Of a stretch of DNA of 64,000 bases, positions 41,956 through 52,233 are shown piece by piece. Below the pieces are notes generated by a model, which made no database searches, was not told the DNA's origin, and saw only the letters and a program-made list of their open reading frames with translations. The DNA is from Devosia marina. GTDB taxonomy: Bacteria; Pseudomonadota; Alphaproteobacteria; Rhizobiales; Devosiaceae. The position numbers and the translations under genes are program-made. The first letter of the stretch is position 1. Each line of letters opens with the position of its first letter. The stretch lies in the NCBI RefSeq assembly GCF_009758415.1, contig NZ_WQRF01000011.1:1-64000 (forward strand). Reading direction: 5' to 3'.

Positions 41956-42821
41956 GCCCGTGCTCCCATGCGCCCATTCACCCATTTTTCGGCCGCCCCG
42001 ACAATGGCCACCAGCACGGCGGCAAGACCCGCGGCGATGAACAGGGCGGCCCAGATCTGCACGGTCTGGCCATTATAAGAACCGGTGAGCAGGCGTACGC
42101 CCAGGCCCCCGCCCGAGGCGTTGGAGAGTTCAGCCACCACTGCACCGATCAGCGAAATGGCGATGCCCACCTTCATCGAGGCAAAGAGGAACGGCATGGC
42201 AGCGGGCCAGCGCAGTTTCCAGAACACCTGCCAGCCATTGGCGTCGTAGGTGCGCAACAGATCGAGCTGGATGGCTTCGGGCGAGCGGAGCCCCTTGACC
42301 ATGCCGACCACCACCGGAAAGAAAGAAAGATACATCGAGATCAACGCTTTGGGCACCAGCCCGGTCAGCCCGACCGAACCCAGACCCACCACCACCATCG
42401 GGGCGATGGCCAAAATGGGAATGGTCTGGCTGGCGATGATCCAAGGCATCAGCGAGCGGTCCGAGGCGTCATTGTGGATGATGGCCACCGCCAGCGCCAC
42501 GCCCAGAACCGTGCCGAAGGCAAAGCCGAGCAGGGTCGCCGAGAGGGTGATCCAGGCATGGTAGGCGAGCGAGCGGCGCGAGGTGATTTCGAGCGCCACC
42601 GTGGCATTCCAGATTTCGCTGACCACCTGGTGCGGCGCCGGCAGAACCGGCTTGTCCTGCGCCCAGGTCTGGGCGGCAAATTCGGCAAAAGGCACGTCGA
42701 CCAGATCGGCACGCGCATTGAGGCGATCCTGCCAGGGCGCGTTCATCCAGATTGCAGCCGCATACCAGAAGGCGAGAATGGCCAGCAGGATGGTGAGGAC
42801 TGGAATGACGCGGTTGGCCAT
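41952..42821 (-). CDS. ABC transporter permease (pyrimidine uptake)
   Basis: A 289-residue permease with about six helices. The EAA loop region reads DLLRTYDANGWQVFWKLRWP, as in its partner. Residues about 30-75 form a periplasmic stretch. It overlaps the ATPase stop by one base and the next permease by 4 bp, so the four genes are tightly coupled. The two permeases would form a heterodimer. Confidence 0.92.
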   Translation of the reverse strand: MANRVIPVLTILLAILAFWYAAAIWMNAPWQDRLNARADLVDVPFAEFAAQTWAQDKPVLPAPHQVVSEIWNATVALEITSRRSLAYHAWITLSATLLGFAFGTVLGVALAVAIIHNDASDRSLMPWIIASQTIPILAIAPMVVVGLGSVGLTGLVPKALISMYLSFFPVVVGMVKGLRSPEAIQLDLLRTYDANGWQVFWKLRWPAAMPFLFASMKVGIAISLIGAVVAELSNASGGGLGVRLLTGSYNGQTVQIWAALFIAAGLAAVLVAIVGAAEKWVNGRMGARA

Positions 42822-43663
42822 TAGACCGAGCCCTCCTCGTAGGAGTGGCCAGCGCGCAGGCCCTCGCGGACTCGCGCGGCGATGGCGAGGAATTCGGGCG
42901 TTTCGCGGATATCGAGCGGGCGGTCACGCGGCAGGGTGGATTCGATGATGTCGGTCACCCGGCCGGGGCGCGGCGACATGACCACGATGCGGGTCGAGAG
43001 ATAAACCGCCTCGGGGATGGAATGGGTGACGAAACAGATGGTCTTTTCCGTGCGCGCCCAGAGCTTGAGCAGTTCGGAATTGAGGTGATCGCGGACGATT
43101 TCATCCAGCGCCCCGAAGGGCTCGTCCATCAGCAAAAGATCAGCGTCAAAGCTCAGCGCGCGGGCGATTGAGGCGCGCTGCTGCATGCCGCCGGAAAGCT
43201 GCCAGGGGTACTTCTTCTCGAAGCCCGAGAGATTGACCAGTTCCATGGTGCGCTTGACGCGCTCGGCCTGTTCGCCGGCCGAATGCCCCATGATCTCGAG
43301 CGGCAGGGCAATGTTCTTTTCGATGGTGCGCCAGGGATAGAGTGCTGCCGCCTGGAATACATAGCCGTAGGCCCGCGCCTTGCGTGCTTCTTCGGGGCTC
43401 ATCCCGTTAACCGACAGCGTGCCCGATGTGGGCTTTTCGAGATCAGCAATGGTGCGGAGGAACGTGGTCTTGCCGCACCCCGAGGGGCCGATGAAGGAGA
43501 CGAAATCGCCCTTCTCGATGGTGAGATTCACATCGGACAGCGCAACAATATCCCCATCGCCGGTGGGGAAAGTCAGGCCGAGATTTTCGGCGCGAATTAC
43601 GGCGGGGCCATTGGTGCAAGCGGTTGCTGACGACGTCTCGGACAATGGCGTTCTGCCTTTCAA
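42821..43663 (-). CDS. ABC transporter ATPase (pyrimidine uptake)
   Basis: A 280-residue SsuB/TauB-type ATPase: Walker A GPSGCGKTT (about residues 59-67), Q-loop YVFQAAALYPW, signature LSGGMQQR, Walker B LLLMDEPFGALD and switch His in CFVTHSIPEA. The start is uncertain: TTG at 43663 is used, with another TTG at 43645 also possible. A 34-bp hairpin lies just upstream. First gene of the transporter part, 199 bp after hydA. Confidence 0.93.
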   Translation of the reverse strand: MKGRTPLSETSSATACTNGPAVIRAENLGLTFPTGDGDIVALSDVNLTIEKGDFVSFIGPSGCGKTTFLRTIADLEKPTSGTLSVNGMSPEEARKARAYGYVFQAAALYPWRTIEKNIALPLEIMGHSAGEQAERVKRTMELVNLSGFEKKYPWQLSGGMQQRASIARALSFDADLLLMDEPFGALDEIVRDHLNSELLKLWARTEKTICFVTHSIPEAVYLSTRIVVMSPRPGRVTDIIESTLPRDRPLDIRETPEFLAIAARVREGLRAGHSYEEGSV

Positions 43664-43677
43664 CTGGTCTTTTCAGG

Positions 43678-43711
43678 CCGGGGACAGGCGAGGCGAACAT
43701 CGCCTCCCCGG
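43678..43711. other. Hairpin in the leader of the pyrimidine ABC genes
   Basis: CCGGGGA and GGCGA pair with TCGCC and TCCCCGG in a nested stem just before the ATPase start. No U tract follows. It may separate expression of hydA from that of the transporter. Confidence 0.4.
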
Positions 43712-43862
43712 TTGAGGATAGTGGGGGCGGTCCGCGAAAACAGGCCCGCCGCAATCGCGAACGAGGATGCAAGCGGCGTGCCGAACACCTGAACTCCAGC
43801 GCCATTGAAGCGGCGAAGTACAGGCGTGGCGCGTTGTGCCGCTATATTGGTCACGGTGCTGC

Positions 43863-45314
43863 CTAGACCCCCGTCGCTGGAATGCCTGTCCGCTCCACCT
43901 TGCGGGGGGCGACGATTTCCTTCCATTGGCTGAGCGCCCGGTTCACCGGGTTTTTCGCCTCGCGGGCGACGAACTTGCCATGGCCCGGCTCGGCCTTGAC
44001 CTCGTTTTCGACGATGGAGACCTTGCCACGGCTCAAGACGAAGCGCGGCAGGCCGGTGACCTCGAAGCCTTCAAACACATTGTAGTCGATCACCGATTGC
44101 TGGGACTTGGCCGAGATGGTCTTGCTCCGCTTGGGGTCCCAGACGACCAGGTCCGCATCGGCGCCGACCATGACCGCACCCTTTTTGGGGTAGAGGTTGA
44201 GGATCTTGGCGATATTGGTCGAGGTGACGGCGACGAATTCATTTGGCGTCAGCCGCCCGGTATTGACGCCCTTGGTCCAGAGCACCGGCAGGCGATCTTC
44301 GAGGCCGCCCGTGCCGTTGGGGATTTTCGAGAAGTTGCCGACGCCGAAGCGCTTCTGTTCGGTGGTGAAGGCGCAGTGGTCGGTGGCGACGCAGGAAAGC
44401 GAGCCCGCCTGCAGCCCGGCCCAGAGCGAATCCTGATGCTGCTTGTTGCGGAAGGGCGGCGACATGACCCGGCGGGCGGCGTGATCCCAGTCAGGATTGA
44501 AATATTCGCTCTCATCGAGCACCAGATGCTGGATCAGCGGCTCGCCATAGACCCGCATGCCCTTTTGCCGGGCGCGACGGATGGCTTCGTGCGCCTGTTC
44601 GCAAGAGGTGTGGACCACATAGAGCGGCACCCCGGCCATGTCGGCCAGCATGATGGCGCGGTTGGTGGCTTCGCCCTCCACTTCCGGGGGACGTGAATAG
44701 GCATGGCCTTCGGGGCCGTTATTGCCCTCGGCGAGCAGTTTTGCGGTCATGGCCGCAACCACGTCGCCATTTTCGGCATGGACCAGCGGCAGCGCGCCGA
44801 GCGCCGCGCAGCGCTGGAAGCTGGCGAACATCTCGTCATCATTGACCATCAGCGCGCCCTTATAGGCCATGAAGTGCTTGAACGAGGTGATGCCGCGGTC
44901 GACGACCTCGGCCATCTCATTGAACACCTGCTCACCCCACCAAGTGATGGCCATGTGGAAGGAATAGTCGGTCGAGGCCTTGCCGGACTTGTTGTCCCAC
45001 ATCTTGAGCGCATCGAGCAGGCTCTGCTCGGGGCTGGGCAGGCAGAAATCGACCACCATGGTGGTGCCCCCCGAGAGGGCCGCGCGTGTACCACTCTCGA
45101 AGTCATCCGCCGAATAGGTGCCCATGAAGGGCATTTCGAGATGGGTATGAGGATCGATGCCGCCTGGCATGATCAGGCAGCCGGTGGCGTCGAGCGTCTC
45201 GTCGCCCGATAGGTTCTTGCCGATCTCGACAATGGTGCCGCCCTCGATCTTCACATCGGCCTCATAGGAGAGGTCGGCGGTAACGATCGTGCCGTTCTTG
45301 ATGACTGTGCTCAT
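43863..45314 (-). CDS. hydA: Dihydropyrimidinase
   Basis: Opens dihydrouracil and dihydrothymine to N-carbamoyl-beta-amino acids, step two of the reductive pathway. The 483 residues have the metal motif DPHTHLEM (His56, His58), the carbamylated Lys in FMAYKG (about Lys152), His in LVHAENG and VVHTSCE, and the Asp in ATDHCAF. The substrate loop and length fit the D-hydantoinase/dihydropyrimidinase family. It lies between the beta-ureidopropionase gene and the ABC genes on one strand. Hydantoin activity alone is possible, but the context favours pyrimidines. Confidence 0.96.
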   Translation of the reverse strand: MSTVIKNGTIVTADLSYEADVKIEGGTIVEIGKNLSGDETLDATGCLIMPGGIDPHTHLEMPFMGTYSADDFESGTRAALSGGTTMVVDFCLPSPEQSLLDALKMWDNKSGKASTDYSFHMAITWWGEQVFNEMAEVVDRGITSFKHFMAYKGALMVNDDEMFASFQRCAALGALPLVHAENGDVVAAMTAKLLAEGNNGPEGHAYSRPPEVEGEATNRAIMLADMAGVPLYVVHTSCEQAHEAIRRARQKGMRVYGEPLIQHLVLDESEYFNPDWDHAARRVMSPPFRNKQHQDSLWAGLQAGSLSCVATDHCAFTTEQKRFGVGNFSKIPNGTGGLEDRLPVLWTKGVNTGRLTPNEFVAVTSTNIAKILNLYPKKGAVMVGADADLVVWDPKRSKTISAKSQQSVIDYNVFEGFEVTGLPRFVLSRGKVSIVENEVKAEPGHGKFVAREAKNPVNRALSQWKEIVAPRKVERTGIPATGV

Positions 45315-45394
45315 AATGCGTTCCCTTGTCTCTTGGTGTCACATCCTGCCTGCGCCTTCTCCTGAGCGCCGTGGCGAGTGTCAAATTCCTGAAA

Positions 45395-46645
45395 CTACTC
45401 CACGATCCCCGCTGTCTCGACCACGGCGTGGAAGAGCACGTCGGCACCTGCGGTCGCCCATTCCTTGGAGATGTCCTCGGCCTCGTTGTGGCTGAGGCCA
45501 TCGACGCAGGGGCACATGACCATGGCGGTGGGGTAGAGACGGTTGATCCAGCAGGCGTCGTGCCCGGCGCCCGAGACGATGTTGCGGTGGCTGTAGCCGA
45601 GCCGGTCGGCGGCGTCGCGGACGGCCTTGACGCAGTTTTCATCGAACGTCACCGGATCGAAATGGCCGGTCGGCTCGATTGACAACCCGAGGCCCAGCTC
45701 CTCGGCGATTTTTGCCGCCTCGGCCTCGATCTGCTCGCGCATCGAGGTGAGCTTGTCCAGTTCTGGCGAGCGAATGTCGATGGTGAACACCGCCTTGCCC
45801 GGAATGACATTGCGCGAATTGGGATAGACATTGGCCTGCCCGACGGCGCCCACGGCATTGGGCTGATGCGCCATGGCAATGCGGTGCACCGCCTCGGTCA
45901 CTCGGGCCATGCCGAGGCCGGCATTGACGCGCATGTTCATTGGGGTTGAGCCGGTATGGGCGTCCTTGCCGGTCAGCGTGACTTCGAGCCACCAGAGGCC
46001 CTGGCCGTGGGTGACGACGCCGATATCCTTGCCCTCGGCCTCAAGAATCGGCCCCTGCTCGATATGCAGCTCGAAAAAGGCGTGCATCTTGCGCGCGCCC
46101 ACCTGTTCTTCACCCCGCCAGCCGATGCGTTCGAGCTCATCACCAAAGCGCAGGCCCTTGGCGTCGGTGCGGTCATAGGCCCAATCGAGTTCATGCATGC
46201 CGGCAAACACCCCCGAGGCCAGCATAGCCGGGGCAAAACGGGTGCCCTCTTCATTGGTCCAATTGGTCACGACGATGGGATGGCGGGTCTTGATGCCCAG
46301 ATCGTTGAGCGAGCGGATGACTTCGAGCCCGCCCAGCACGCCGAGCACCCCATCATATTTGCCGCCGGTGGGCTGGGTATCGAGATGGCTGCCGACATAA
46401 ACCGGCAGGGCATCGGGATCGGTGCCTTCGCGGCGGGCAAACATGGTGCCCATCTGGTCGACGCCAAGGGTGAGCCCCGCCTCTTCGCACCATTTTGCGA
46501 AGAGTTCGCGCCCTTCCTTGTCAGCGTCGGTCAGGGTCTGGCGGTTATTTCCGCCAGCAACGCCTGGGCCGATTTTCGCCATCTCCATCAGGCTCTCCCA
46601 GAGCCGGTCGCCATTGATCCGAAGGTTTTCGCCGGGAGATGTCAT
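45395..46645 (-). CDS. Beta-ureidopropionase / N-carbamoyl amidohydrolase (Zn-dependent)
   Basis: Hydrolyses N-carbamoyl-beta-alanine to beta-alanine, CO2 and ammonia, step three of reductive pyrimidine breakdown. The 416-residue M20-family enzyme has the metal ligands in VGSHLDTQPTGGKYDG, NEEGTRF and HIEQGP, and the later GHDACWI. The dimerisation part follows GKDAHTGSTPMN. Very similar proteins hydrolyse N-carbamoyl-L-amino acids, so the name rests on its neighbours hydA and the aminotransferase. Confidence 0.92.
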   Translation of the reverse strand: MTSPGENLRINGDRLWESLMEMAKIGPGVAGGNNRQTLTDADKEGRELFAKWCEEAGLTLGVDQMGTMFARREGTDPDALPVYVGSHLDTQPTGGKYDGVLGVLGGLEVIRSLNDLGIKTRHPIVVTNWTNEEGTRFAPAMLASGVFAGMHELDWAYDRTDAKGLRFGDELERIGWRGEEQVGARKMHAFFELHIEQGPILEAEGKDIGVVTHGQGLWWLEVTLTGKDAHTGSTPMNMRVNAGLGMARVTEAVHRIAMAHQPNAVGAVGQANVYPNSRNVIPGKAVFTIDIRSPELDKLTSMREQIEAEAAKIAEELGLGLSIEPTGHFDPVTFDENCVKAVRDAADRLGYSHRNIVSGAGHDACWINRLYPTAMVMCPCVDGLSHNEAEDISKEWATAGADVLFHAVVETAGIVE

Positions 46646-46770
46646 GATGCTTACTCGTCGTTCAGGTGATCAAAACAAATGACCCCGCCGTCGCGCTGAG
46701 GCGGACGGCAGGGCCGGGAGGATAGTGTATCGGCGCCATATTCTCCCTCCGCGCCGGAGAGAGAGCGGGT

Positions 46771-46798
46771 GGTCAGCGATTTGACTGTGACGCTGACC
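46771..46798. other. Inverted repeat after the semialdehyde dehydrogenase gene
   Basis: GGTCAGCG and CGCTGACC, 12 bp apart, lie just beyond the stop of the dehydrogenase gene. There is no U tract. It may be a weak terminator, an mRNA-stabilising stem or a protein site. Confidence 0.35.
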
Positions 46799-46806
46799 AT
46801 CAGATC

Positions 46807-48303
<1,497 letters not shown>

Positions 48304-48333
48304 CAGGGTTTCCCCTCCAGATTGGGAACGTTC

Positions 48334-48374
48334 ATTCTATATTCCTTTGTATAGAATATTTGTTCCATTCTATT
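48334..48374. promoter_or_regulatory. Three ATAGAAT half-sites between the aminotransferase and mmsA
   Basis: ATTCTATA (48334-48341), TATAGAAT (48350-48357) and ATTCTATT (48367-48374) form an AT-rich set in GC-rich DNA. The first two are a perfect inverted repeat with an 8-bp spacer; the second and third face each other across 9 bp. The set overlaps the aminotransferase stop. This looks like an operator with its own promoter for mmsA. Confidence 0.5.
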
Positions 48375-49698
48375 CAAGCGTCTTGAGGATGCCCGACAGG
48401 GTCGAGACGATTTCGTCGATCTGGCTTTCCGAGATGATCAGCGGCGGGGACAGCGCGATGATGTCGCCGGTAGTGCGCACGAGCAAGCCCTGTTCATAGG
48501 CCTTGAGGAAGGCTGAGAAGGCACGCTTGGTGGGCGAACCGGCAATGGGTTCAAGCTCAATGGCGCCGACCAGGCCGATATTGCGGATATCGATGACGTG
48601 CGGCAGGCCCTTGAGAGAGTGCAACGCATCCTCCCAGGTCTTGGCCAGCGCCGCGCCGCGCGTCAGCAGTCCTTCTTCCTTATAGGTGTCGAGCGTGGCC
48701 AACGCCGCGGCCGAGGCGACCGGATTGCCCGAATAGGTGTAGCCGTGGAAGAACTCGATGAGATGTTCAGGACCTTGCATGAAGGTGTCGTGGATCTCGG
48801 CCGAGACCATGACCGCGCCCATGGGAATGACACCATTGGTCAGACCCTTGGCGGTGACCATGATGTCGGGCGTGACGCCGAAGTAATCGGCACCGAAGGG
48901 GGTGCCGAGGCGCCCATAGCCGGTGATGACCTCGTCAAAGATCAGCAGAATGCCGTGTTTCCTGGTGATCTCGCGCAGGCGTTTGAGATAGCCGGGGGGC
49001 GGAATCAGCACGCCGGTCGAGCCGGCCACCGGCTCGACGATGACTGCCGCAATGGTGGAGGCATCGTGCAGGGTGACGATGCGTTCGAGCTCGTCGGCGA
49101 GATCGGCGCCATGCTCGGGCAGGCCACGCGAGAAAGCGTTTTCGGCGAGGTTATGGGTGTGGGGCATATGGTCGACGCCAGTGAGAAGCGTGCCGAACAT
49201 CTTGCGATTGGTGACGATGCCGCCGACCGAAATGCCGCCAAAATTGACCCCGTGATAGGCGCGTTCGCGGCCGATCAGCCGGGTGCGGCTGCCCTCGCCT
49301 TTGACGCGATGATAGGCCAGCGCAACCTTGAGCGCGGTTTCCACCGATTCCGAACCGGAGTTGGTGAACAGCACATGGTCGAGGCCATCGGGGGCCAGAT
49401 CGACCAGGCGATTGGCCAGTTCGAACGCCTTGGGATGGCCCATCTGGAAGGCAGGGGCATAATCGAGCTCGCCAGCCTGCCGGGCGATAGCCTCGACGAT
49501 TTTTGGGCGCGCGTGACCGGCATTGACGCACCACAAGCCGGCCGTGCCATCGAGCACCTGGCGCCCATCGGAGGTGGTGTAGTGCATGTCCCTGGCGGCC
49601 ACGAACATGCGTGGCGCCTTCTTGAACTGCCGGTTTGCCGTAAAGGGCATCCAGAACGCGCTGAGGTCGTTTGGCGCAACATTGGACGAAGTGGACAC
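48370..49698 (-). CDS. Class III aminotransferase (beta-alanine:pyruvate type)
   Basis: A 442-residue PLP enzyme of the omega-aminotransferase group, expected to turn beta-alanine into malonate semialdehyde with pyruvate as acceptor. PLP features: FTNSGSESVETALKVA, RAYHGVNFGG, VIVEPVAGSTGVLIPP, LIFDEVITGYGRLG and the Schiff-base Lys in MVTAKGLTNG. FWMPFTANRQFKK near the start is typical. The start is GTG at 49698 with GGGAGCG upstream. First gene of the catabolic run, divergent from rutR across a RutR box. Confidence 0.94.
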   Translation of the reverse strand: MSTSSNVAPNDLSAFWMPFTANRQFKKAPRMFVAARDMHYTTSDGRQVLDGTAGLWCVNAGHARPKIVEAIARQAGELDYAPAFQMGHPKAFELANRLVDLAPDGLDHVLFTNSGSESVETALKVALAYHRVKGEGSRTRLIGRERAYHGVNFGGISVGGIVTNRKMFGTLLTGVDHMPHTHNLAENAFSRGLPEHGADLADELERIVTLHDASTIAAVIVEPVAGSTGVLIPPPGYLKRLREITRKHGILLIFDEVITGYGRLGTPFGADYFGVTPDIMVTAKGLTNGVIPMGAVMVSAEIHDTFMQGPEHLIEFFHGYTYSGNPVASAAALATLDTYKEEGLLTRGAALAKTWEDALHSLKGLPHVIDIRNIGLVGAIELEPIAGSPTKRAFSAFLKAYEQGLLVRTTGDIIALSPPLIISESQIDEIVSTLSGILKTLE

Positions 49699-49771
49699 GA
49701 ACGCTCGCTCCCGTTGAATTTGGCCTGGCCTCGTTTTGGGTCTTGACGCGGCGGTCCGAACCCCGGAAATT

Positions 49772-49787
49772 TTGACCAGTTGGAAAA
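49772..49787. promoter_or_regulatory. RutR box candidate between the aminotransferase and rutR
   Basis: TTGACCA-GT-TGGAAAA matches the RutR consensus TTGACCA-N2-TGGTCAA in all of the left arm and five of seven bases of the right. It lies 35 bp before rutR and 73 bp before the aminotransferase. Confidence 0.75.
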
Positions 49788-49822
49788 ATGTTAGCATCCC
49801 TACACATTCCCGCAAGGCGAAA

Positions 49823-50560
49823 ATGTCCGGAAAAAAACTGAAAGCCGTCGAGCACCCTCCGGTCACCGCCAGGCGGCAGCACAAGGCCGATGCCAAAGCG
49901 GCCGCGACCCATCCGCCACCACGGCAGCGACCGCTGACCCGCATCCAGAAGGAAAAGCAGGACATCATTCTCGAGGCGGCGCTGGAAGTGTTTTCGGTGC
50001 ACGGCTTCCGCGGCTCGACCATCGACCAGATCGCGGAAGTGGCCGGAATGAGCAAGCCGAACCTGCTCTACTATTTTCCGCGCAAGGAAGAGATTCACCG
50101 TCGGCTGATCGCCGCGCTGCTCGACACCTGGCTGGCGCCGCTGCGCGATTTTGACCAGAACGGCGACCCGTTCACCGAAATCCGCTCCTACATACGGCGC
50201 AAGCTGGAGATGGCGCGGGACTTTCCGCGCGAAAGCCGGCTGTTCGCCAATGAAATGCTGCAGGGCGCACCGCGCATCAGCGAGATGATCGAAATCGACC
50301 TCAAGGCCTTGGTGGATGAAAAGGCCAAGATTTTGTTGACCTGGATGGAGCAGGGACGGCTGGCCCGTACCGATCCCTATCATTTGATCTTTTCGATCTG
50401 GGCGACCACGCAGCATTATGCCGATTTCGACGTGCAGGTACGGGCCGTGTTGGGCAAGGGACGCAATGGCGAAGGGCGCTTCGAGGATGCGGCGCGCTAT
50501 CTGGAGCAACTGTTCATGCACGGCCTGTCGCCCAAGCCGCGGATGAACGGGTCAGCCTAG
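49823..50560 (+). CDS. rutR: RutR, pyrimidine-responsive TetR-family regulator
   Basis: RutR represses pyrimidine catabolic genes and is released by uracil or thymine. The 245 residues carry a basic N-terminal tail of about 38 residues, the helix-turn-helix (VFSVHGFRGSTIDQIAEVAG, MSKPNLLYYFPRKEE), and the C-terminal ligand domain with RLFANEMLQGAP, DPYHLIFSIWATTQHYADF, all closely like E. coli RutR. It is divergent from the catabolic genes and beside a RutR box. The Met at 49823 is preferred over an upstream ATG-less extension. Confidence 0.95.
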   Translation: MSGKKLKAVEHPPVTARRQHKADAKAAATHPPPRQRPLTRIQKEKQDIILEAALEVFSVHGFRGSTIDQIAEVAGMSKPNLLYYFPRKEEIHRRLIAALLDTWLAPLRDFDQNGDPFTEIRSYIRRKLEMARDFPRESRLFANEMLQGAPRISEMIEIDLKALVDEKAKILLTWMEQGRLARTDPYHLIFSIWATTQHYADFDVQVRAVLGKGRNGEGRFEDAARYLEQLFMHGLSPKPRMNGSA

Positions 50561-50575
50561 ACCGGCGGCACTGTC

Positions 50576-51649
50576 TCAGGCGCTTTGCGCCAATTGCTCA
50601 GAACTGGAACTGTTGCCGACCAGACCGTCGCGCGGCTCGGGCAGAACCTCACCGGCAAAGCAGAACGCGCCGGCATCGTCGCGCTTGGCTTCGTAGAGCG
50701 CCCTGTCGGCCTGCCTGAGCAGCGTAGTGGGCGCCTGCCCAAGGCCATTCTGCACGATGCCCAGGCTCACACCCACGCTGATTTTCCGGCCCACCGAGTC
50801 TAGCGGCTCGCCAATGGCCGCAATGCAATCACGCGCCAGGTGAATGAGATCGGTGCGGTGGTTGCGATGCACGATGGCAACGAATTCGTCGCCGCCGATC
50901 CTGGCCAGGACCTCGCCTGGCAACAATTGGGCAGCCAGTCTCTGAGCCACCTCGATCAGCGCGAGGTCCCCGGCGTGATGCCCGAACAGGTCATTGACCG
51001 GCTTGAACCGGTCGAGATCGAAAGCCAACACCGAGAAAGCCCACTCGCCATCGGCGAGCCGGGACAGCTCGCCTTCAAGCGCCAGACGATTGGGCAGGCC
51101 GGTCAGATGATCACGCAGCGCCTGGCGTTGCGCTGCAATGCGTTGATGTTCAATACGCCGCACATGACCCAGCATGGCGAACAGGCAGGCCAGCACGCCA
51201 CCGATCAGCATCAACATCAGCGGCACGCGCAAGGGAGCGTAGGTGTTGAACAGATAGAGACCGGGACGCTCGGCGGTCCAGGTCAGGAAGTGACCGCCAT
51301 AGGGGCCTGAGAGCAGCGGAATGGATTGCTGATATTCACCCGAAGCGGCGGCGGGCGATAGCGCAAGATTGCGCAGGCCGGCCACCTCACCCAAGCGTTC
51401 AATGGCGGGTTCCACCTGATCTTCCGGAAGGGCCACCAGTGTATCGGCGACCCGCGCGGCCCGCGCGCGCTCCTTGGCCATGGAGATGCTGTCGGTCGTC
51501 TGCATGACATGCAGGGTGGAGCCGATGAGCACCGCCCCGGCCAGCAGGGCGCCCACAAACGCGGCAAACACCAGCCGCCGGATAGGCGCCAGTGCCTTGG
51601 CCGGGTCGGAATCCGGCAAAGTCGAGAACTTGTTAATTTTCGCGTCCAC
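50576..51649 (-). CDS. GGDEF diguanylate cyclase with periplasmic sensor region
   Basis: A 357-residue protein. A membrane helix at about residues 22-44 and another at about 160-185 enclose a periplasmic region of about 115 residues. The C-terminal GGDEF domain starts at DHLTGLPNR; the active-site motif IGGDEF is intact and an upstream RxxD site is not obvious. It should make cyclic di-GMP. The GTG start at 51649 is uncertain; no better codon is seen between it and the first helix. It is convergent with rutR, 15 bp apart. Confidence 0.88.
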   Translation of the reverse strand: MDAKINKFSTLPDSDPAKALAPIRRLVFAAFVGALLAGAVLIGSTLHVMQTTDSISMAKERARAARVADTLVALPEDQVEPAIERLGEVAGLRNLALSPAAASGEYQQSIPLLSGPYGGHFLTWTAERPGLYLFNTYAPLRVPLMLMLIGGVLACLFAMLGHVRRIEHQRIAAQRQALRDHLTGLPNRLALEGELSRLADGEWAFSVLAFDLDRFKPVNDLFGHHAGDLALIEVAQRLAAQLLPGEVLARIGGDEFVAIVHRNHRTDLIHLARDCIAAIGEPLDSVGRKISVGVSLGIVQNGLGQAPTTLLRQADRALYEAKRDDAGAFCFAGEVLPEPRDGLVGNSSSSEQLAQSA

Positions 51650-51720
51650 CACGCAGACATTGCATCCAGACCCATCCTGACCCGGCAATGGTTGGCAAGG
51701 GGTTAGCGCGACATGTCTTT

Positions 51721-52110
51721 TTACATGCTCATGGTCTCCGGCTGCACCAGCGCCATCAGGGCCAGCGGCCGCTCTTCTGGGTCGGCAAAGAACGCCAGCC
51801 ATTCCTCTGCCCCGTCGGCATGCCGGTGCACAGCATGCGGCGGCTGGAGGAATGCTACGCCTTTTGCCACCAGATCGGCATGGGTCGCCTTGATATCGGC
51901 GACACGAAAATAGAGGATCGATTCAGGTCCGGCATGCTCGCTTCCCTGCAAATAGAGCCTGGTGCCACCAGCATCGAAAAAGGCCATGCCTTCGGCCTCG
52001 ATAAGGAGCGCCAGGCCGAGCACGTCGCGATACCAGGCCTTGGCCGCGTCAATGTCTTTCACGGTGCGGGCGATCTGGCCGATGGGGCCCAGAAGTGTCC
52101 TCTGGGACAT
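51721..52110 (-). CDS. VOC-family protein (glyoxalase-like)
   Basis: A 129-residue VOC protein: IGQIARTVKDIDAAKAWYRD, VLGLALLIEAEGMAFF, ILYFRVADIKATHADLVAKG, and the closing DPEERPLALMALVQPE. The metal site can hold His/Glu at the usual places. The start at 52110 follows GGAGCG. It stands alone between the GGDEF gene and the GT-C-like gene on the other strand. Substrate unknown. Confidence 0.85.
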   Translation of the reverse strand: MSQRTLLGPIGQIARTVKDIDAAKAWYRDVLGLALLIEAEGMAFFDAGGTRLYLQGSEHAGPESILYFRVADIKATHADLVAKGVAFLQPPHAVHRHADGAEEWLAFFADPEERPLALMALVQPETMSM

Positions 52111-52233
52111 GTCACGCTCCTCGGTTTCTGCCACATTATAGTTCAGCCTGGCATTTGCGCCGCAACCGGCCCTGCACACGCCCTTAACGCGTGCCGGGTC
52201 ATGCTCGGCGCCAGGACGCAGAGAGAATTGATC

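Noticed and set aside
45379..45384. TTGACA before hydA as a -35 box
   Set aside because: No acceptable -10 element is found at 16-18 bp spacing.
51688..52233. A long upstream extension of the GT-C-like gene
   Set aside because: The first 180 codons are antisense to the VOC gene; the hydrophobic protein begins at the ATG at 52234.
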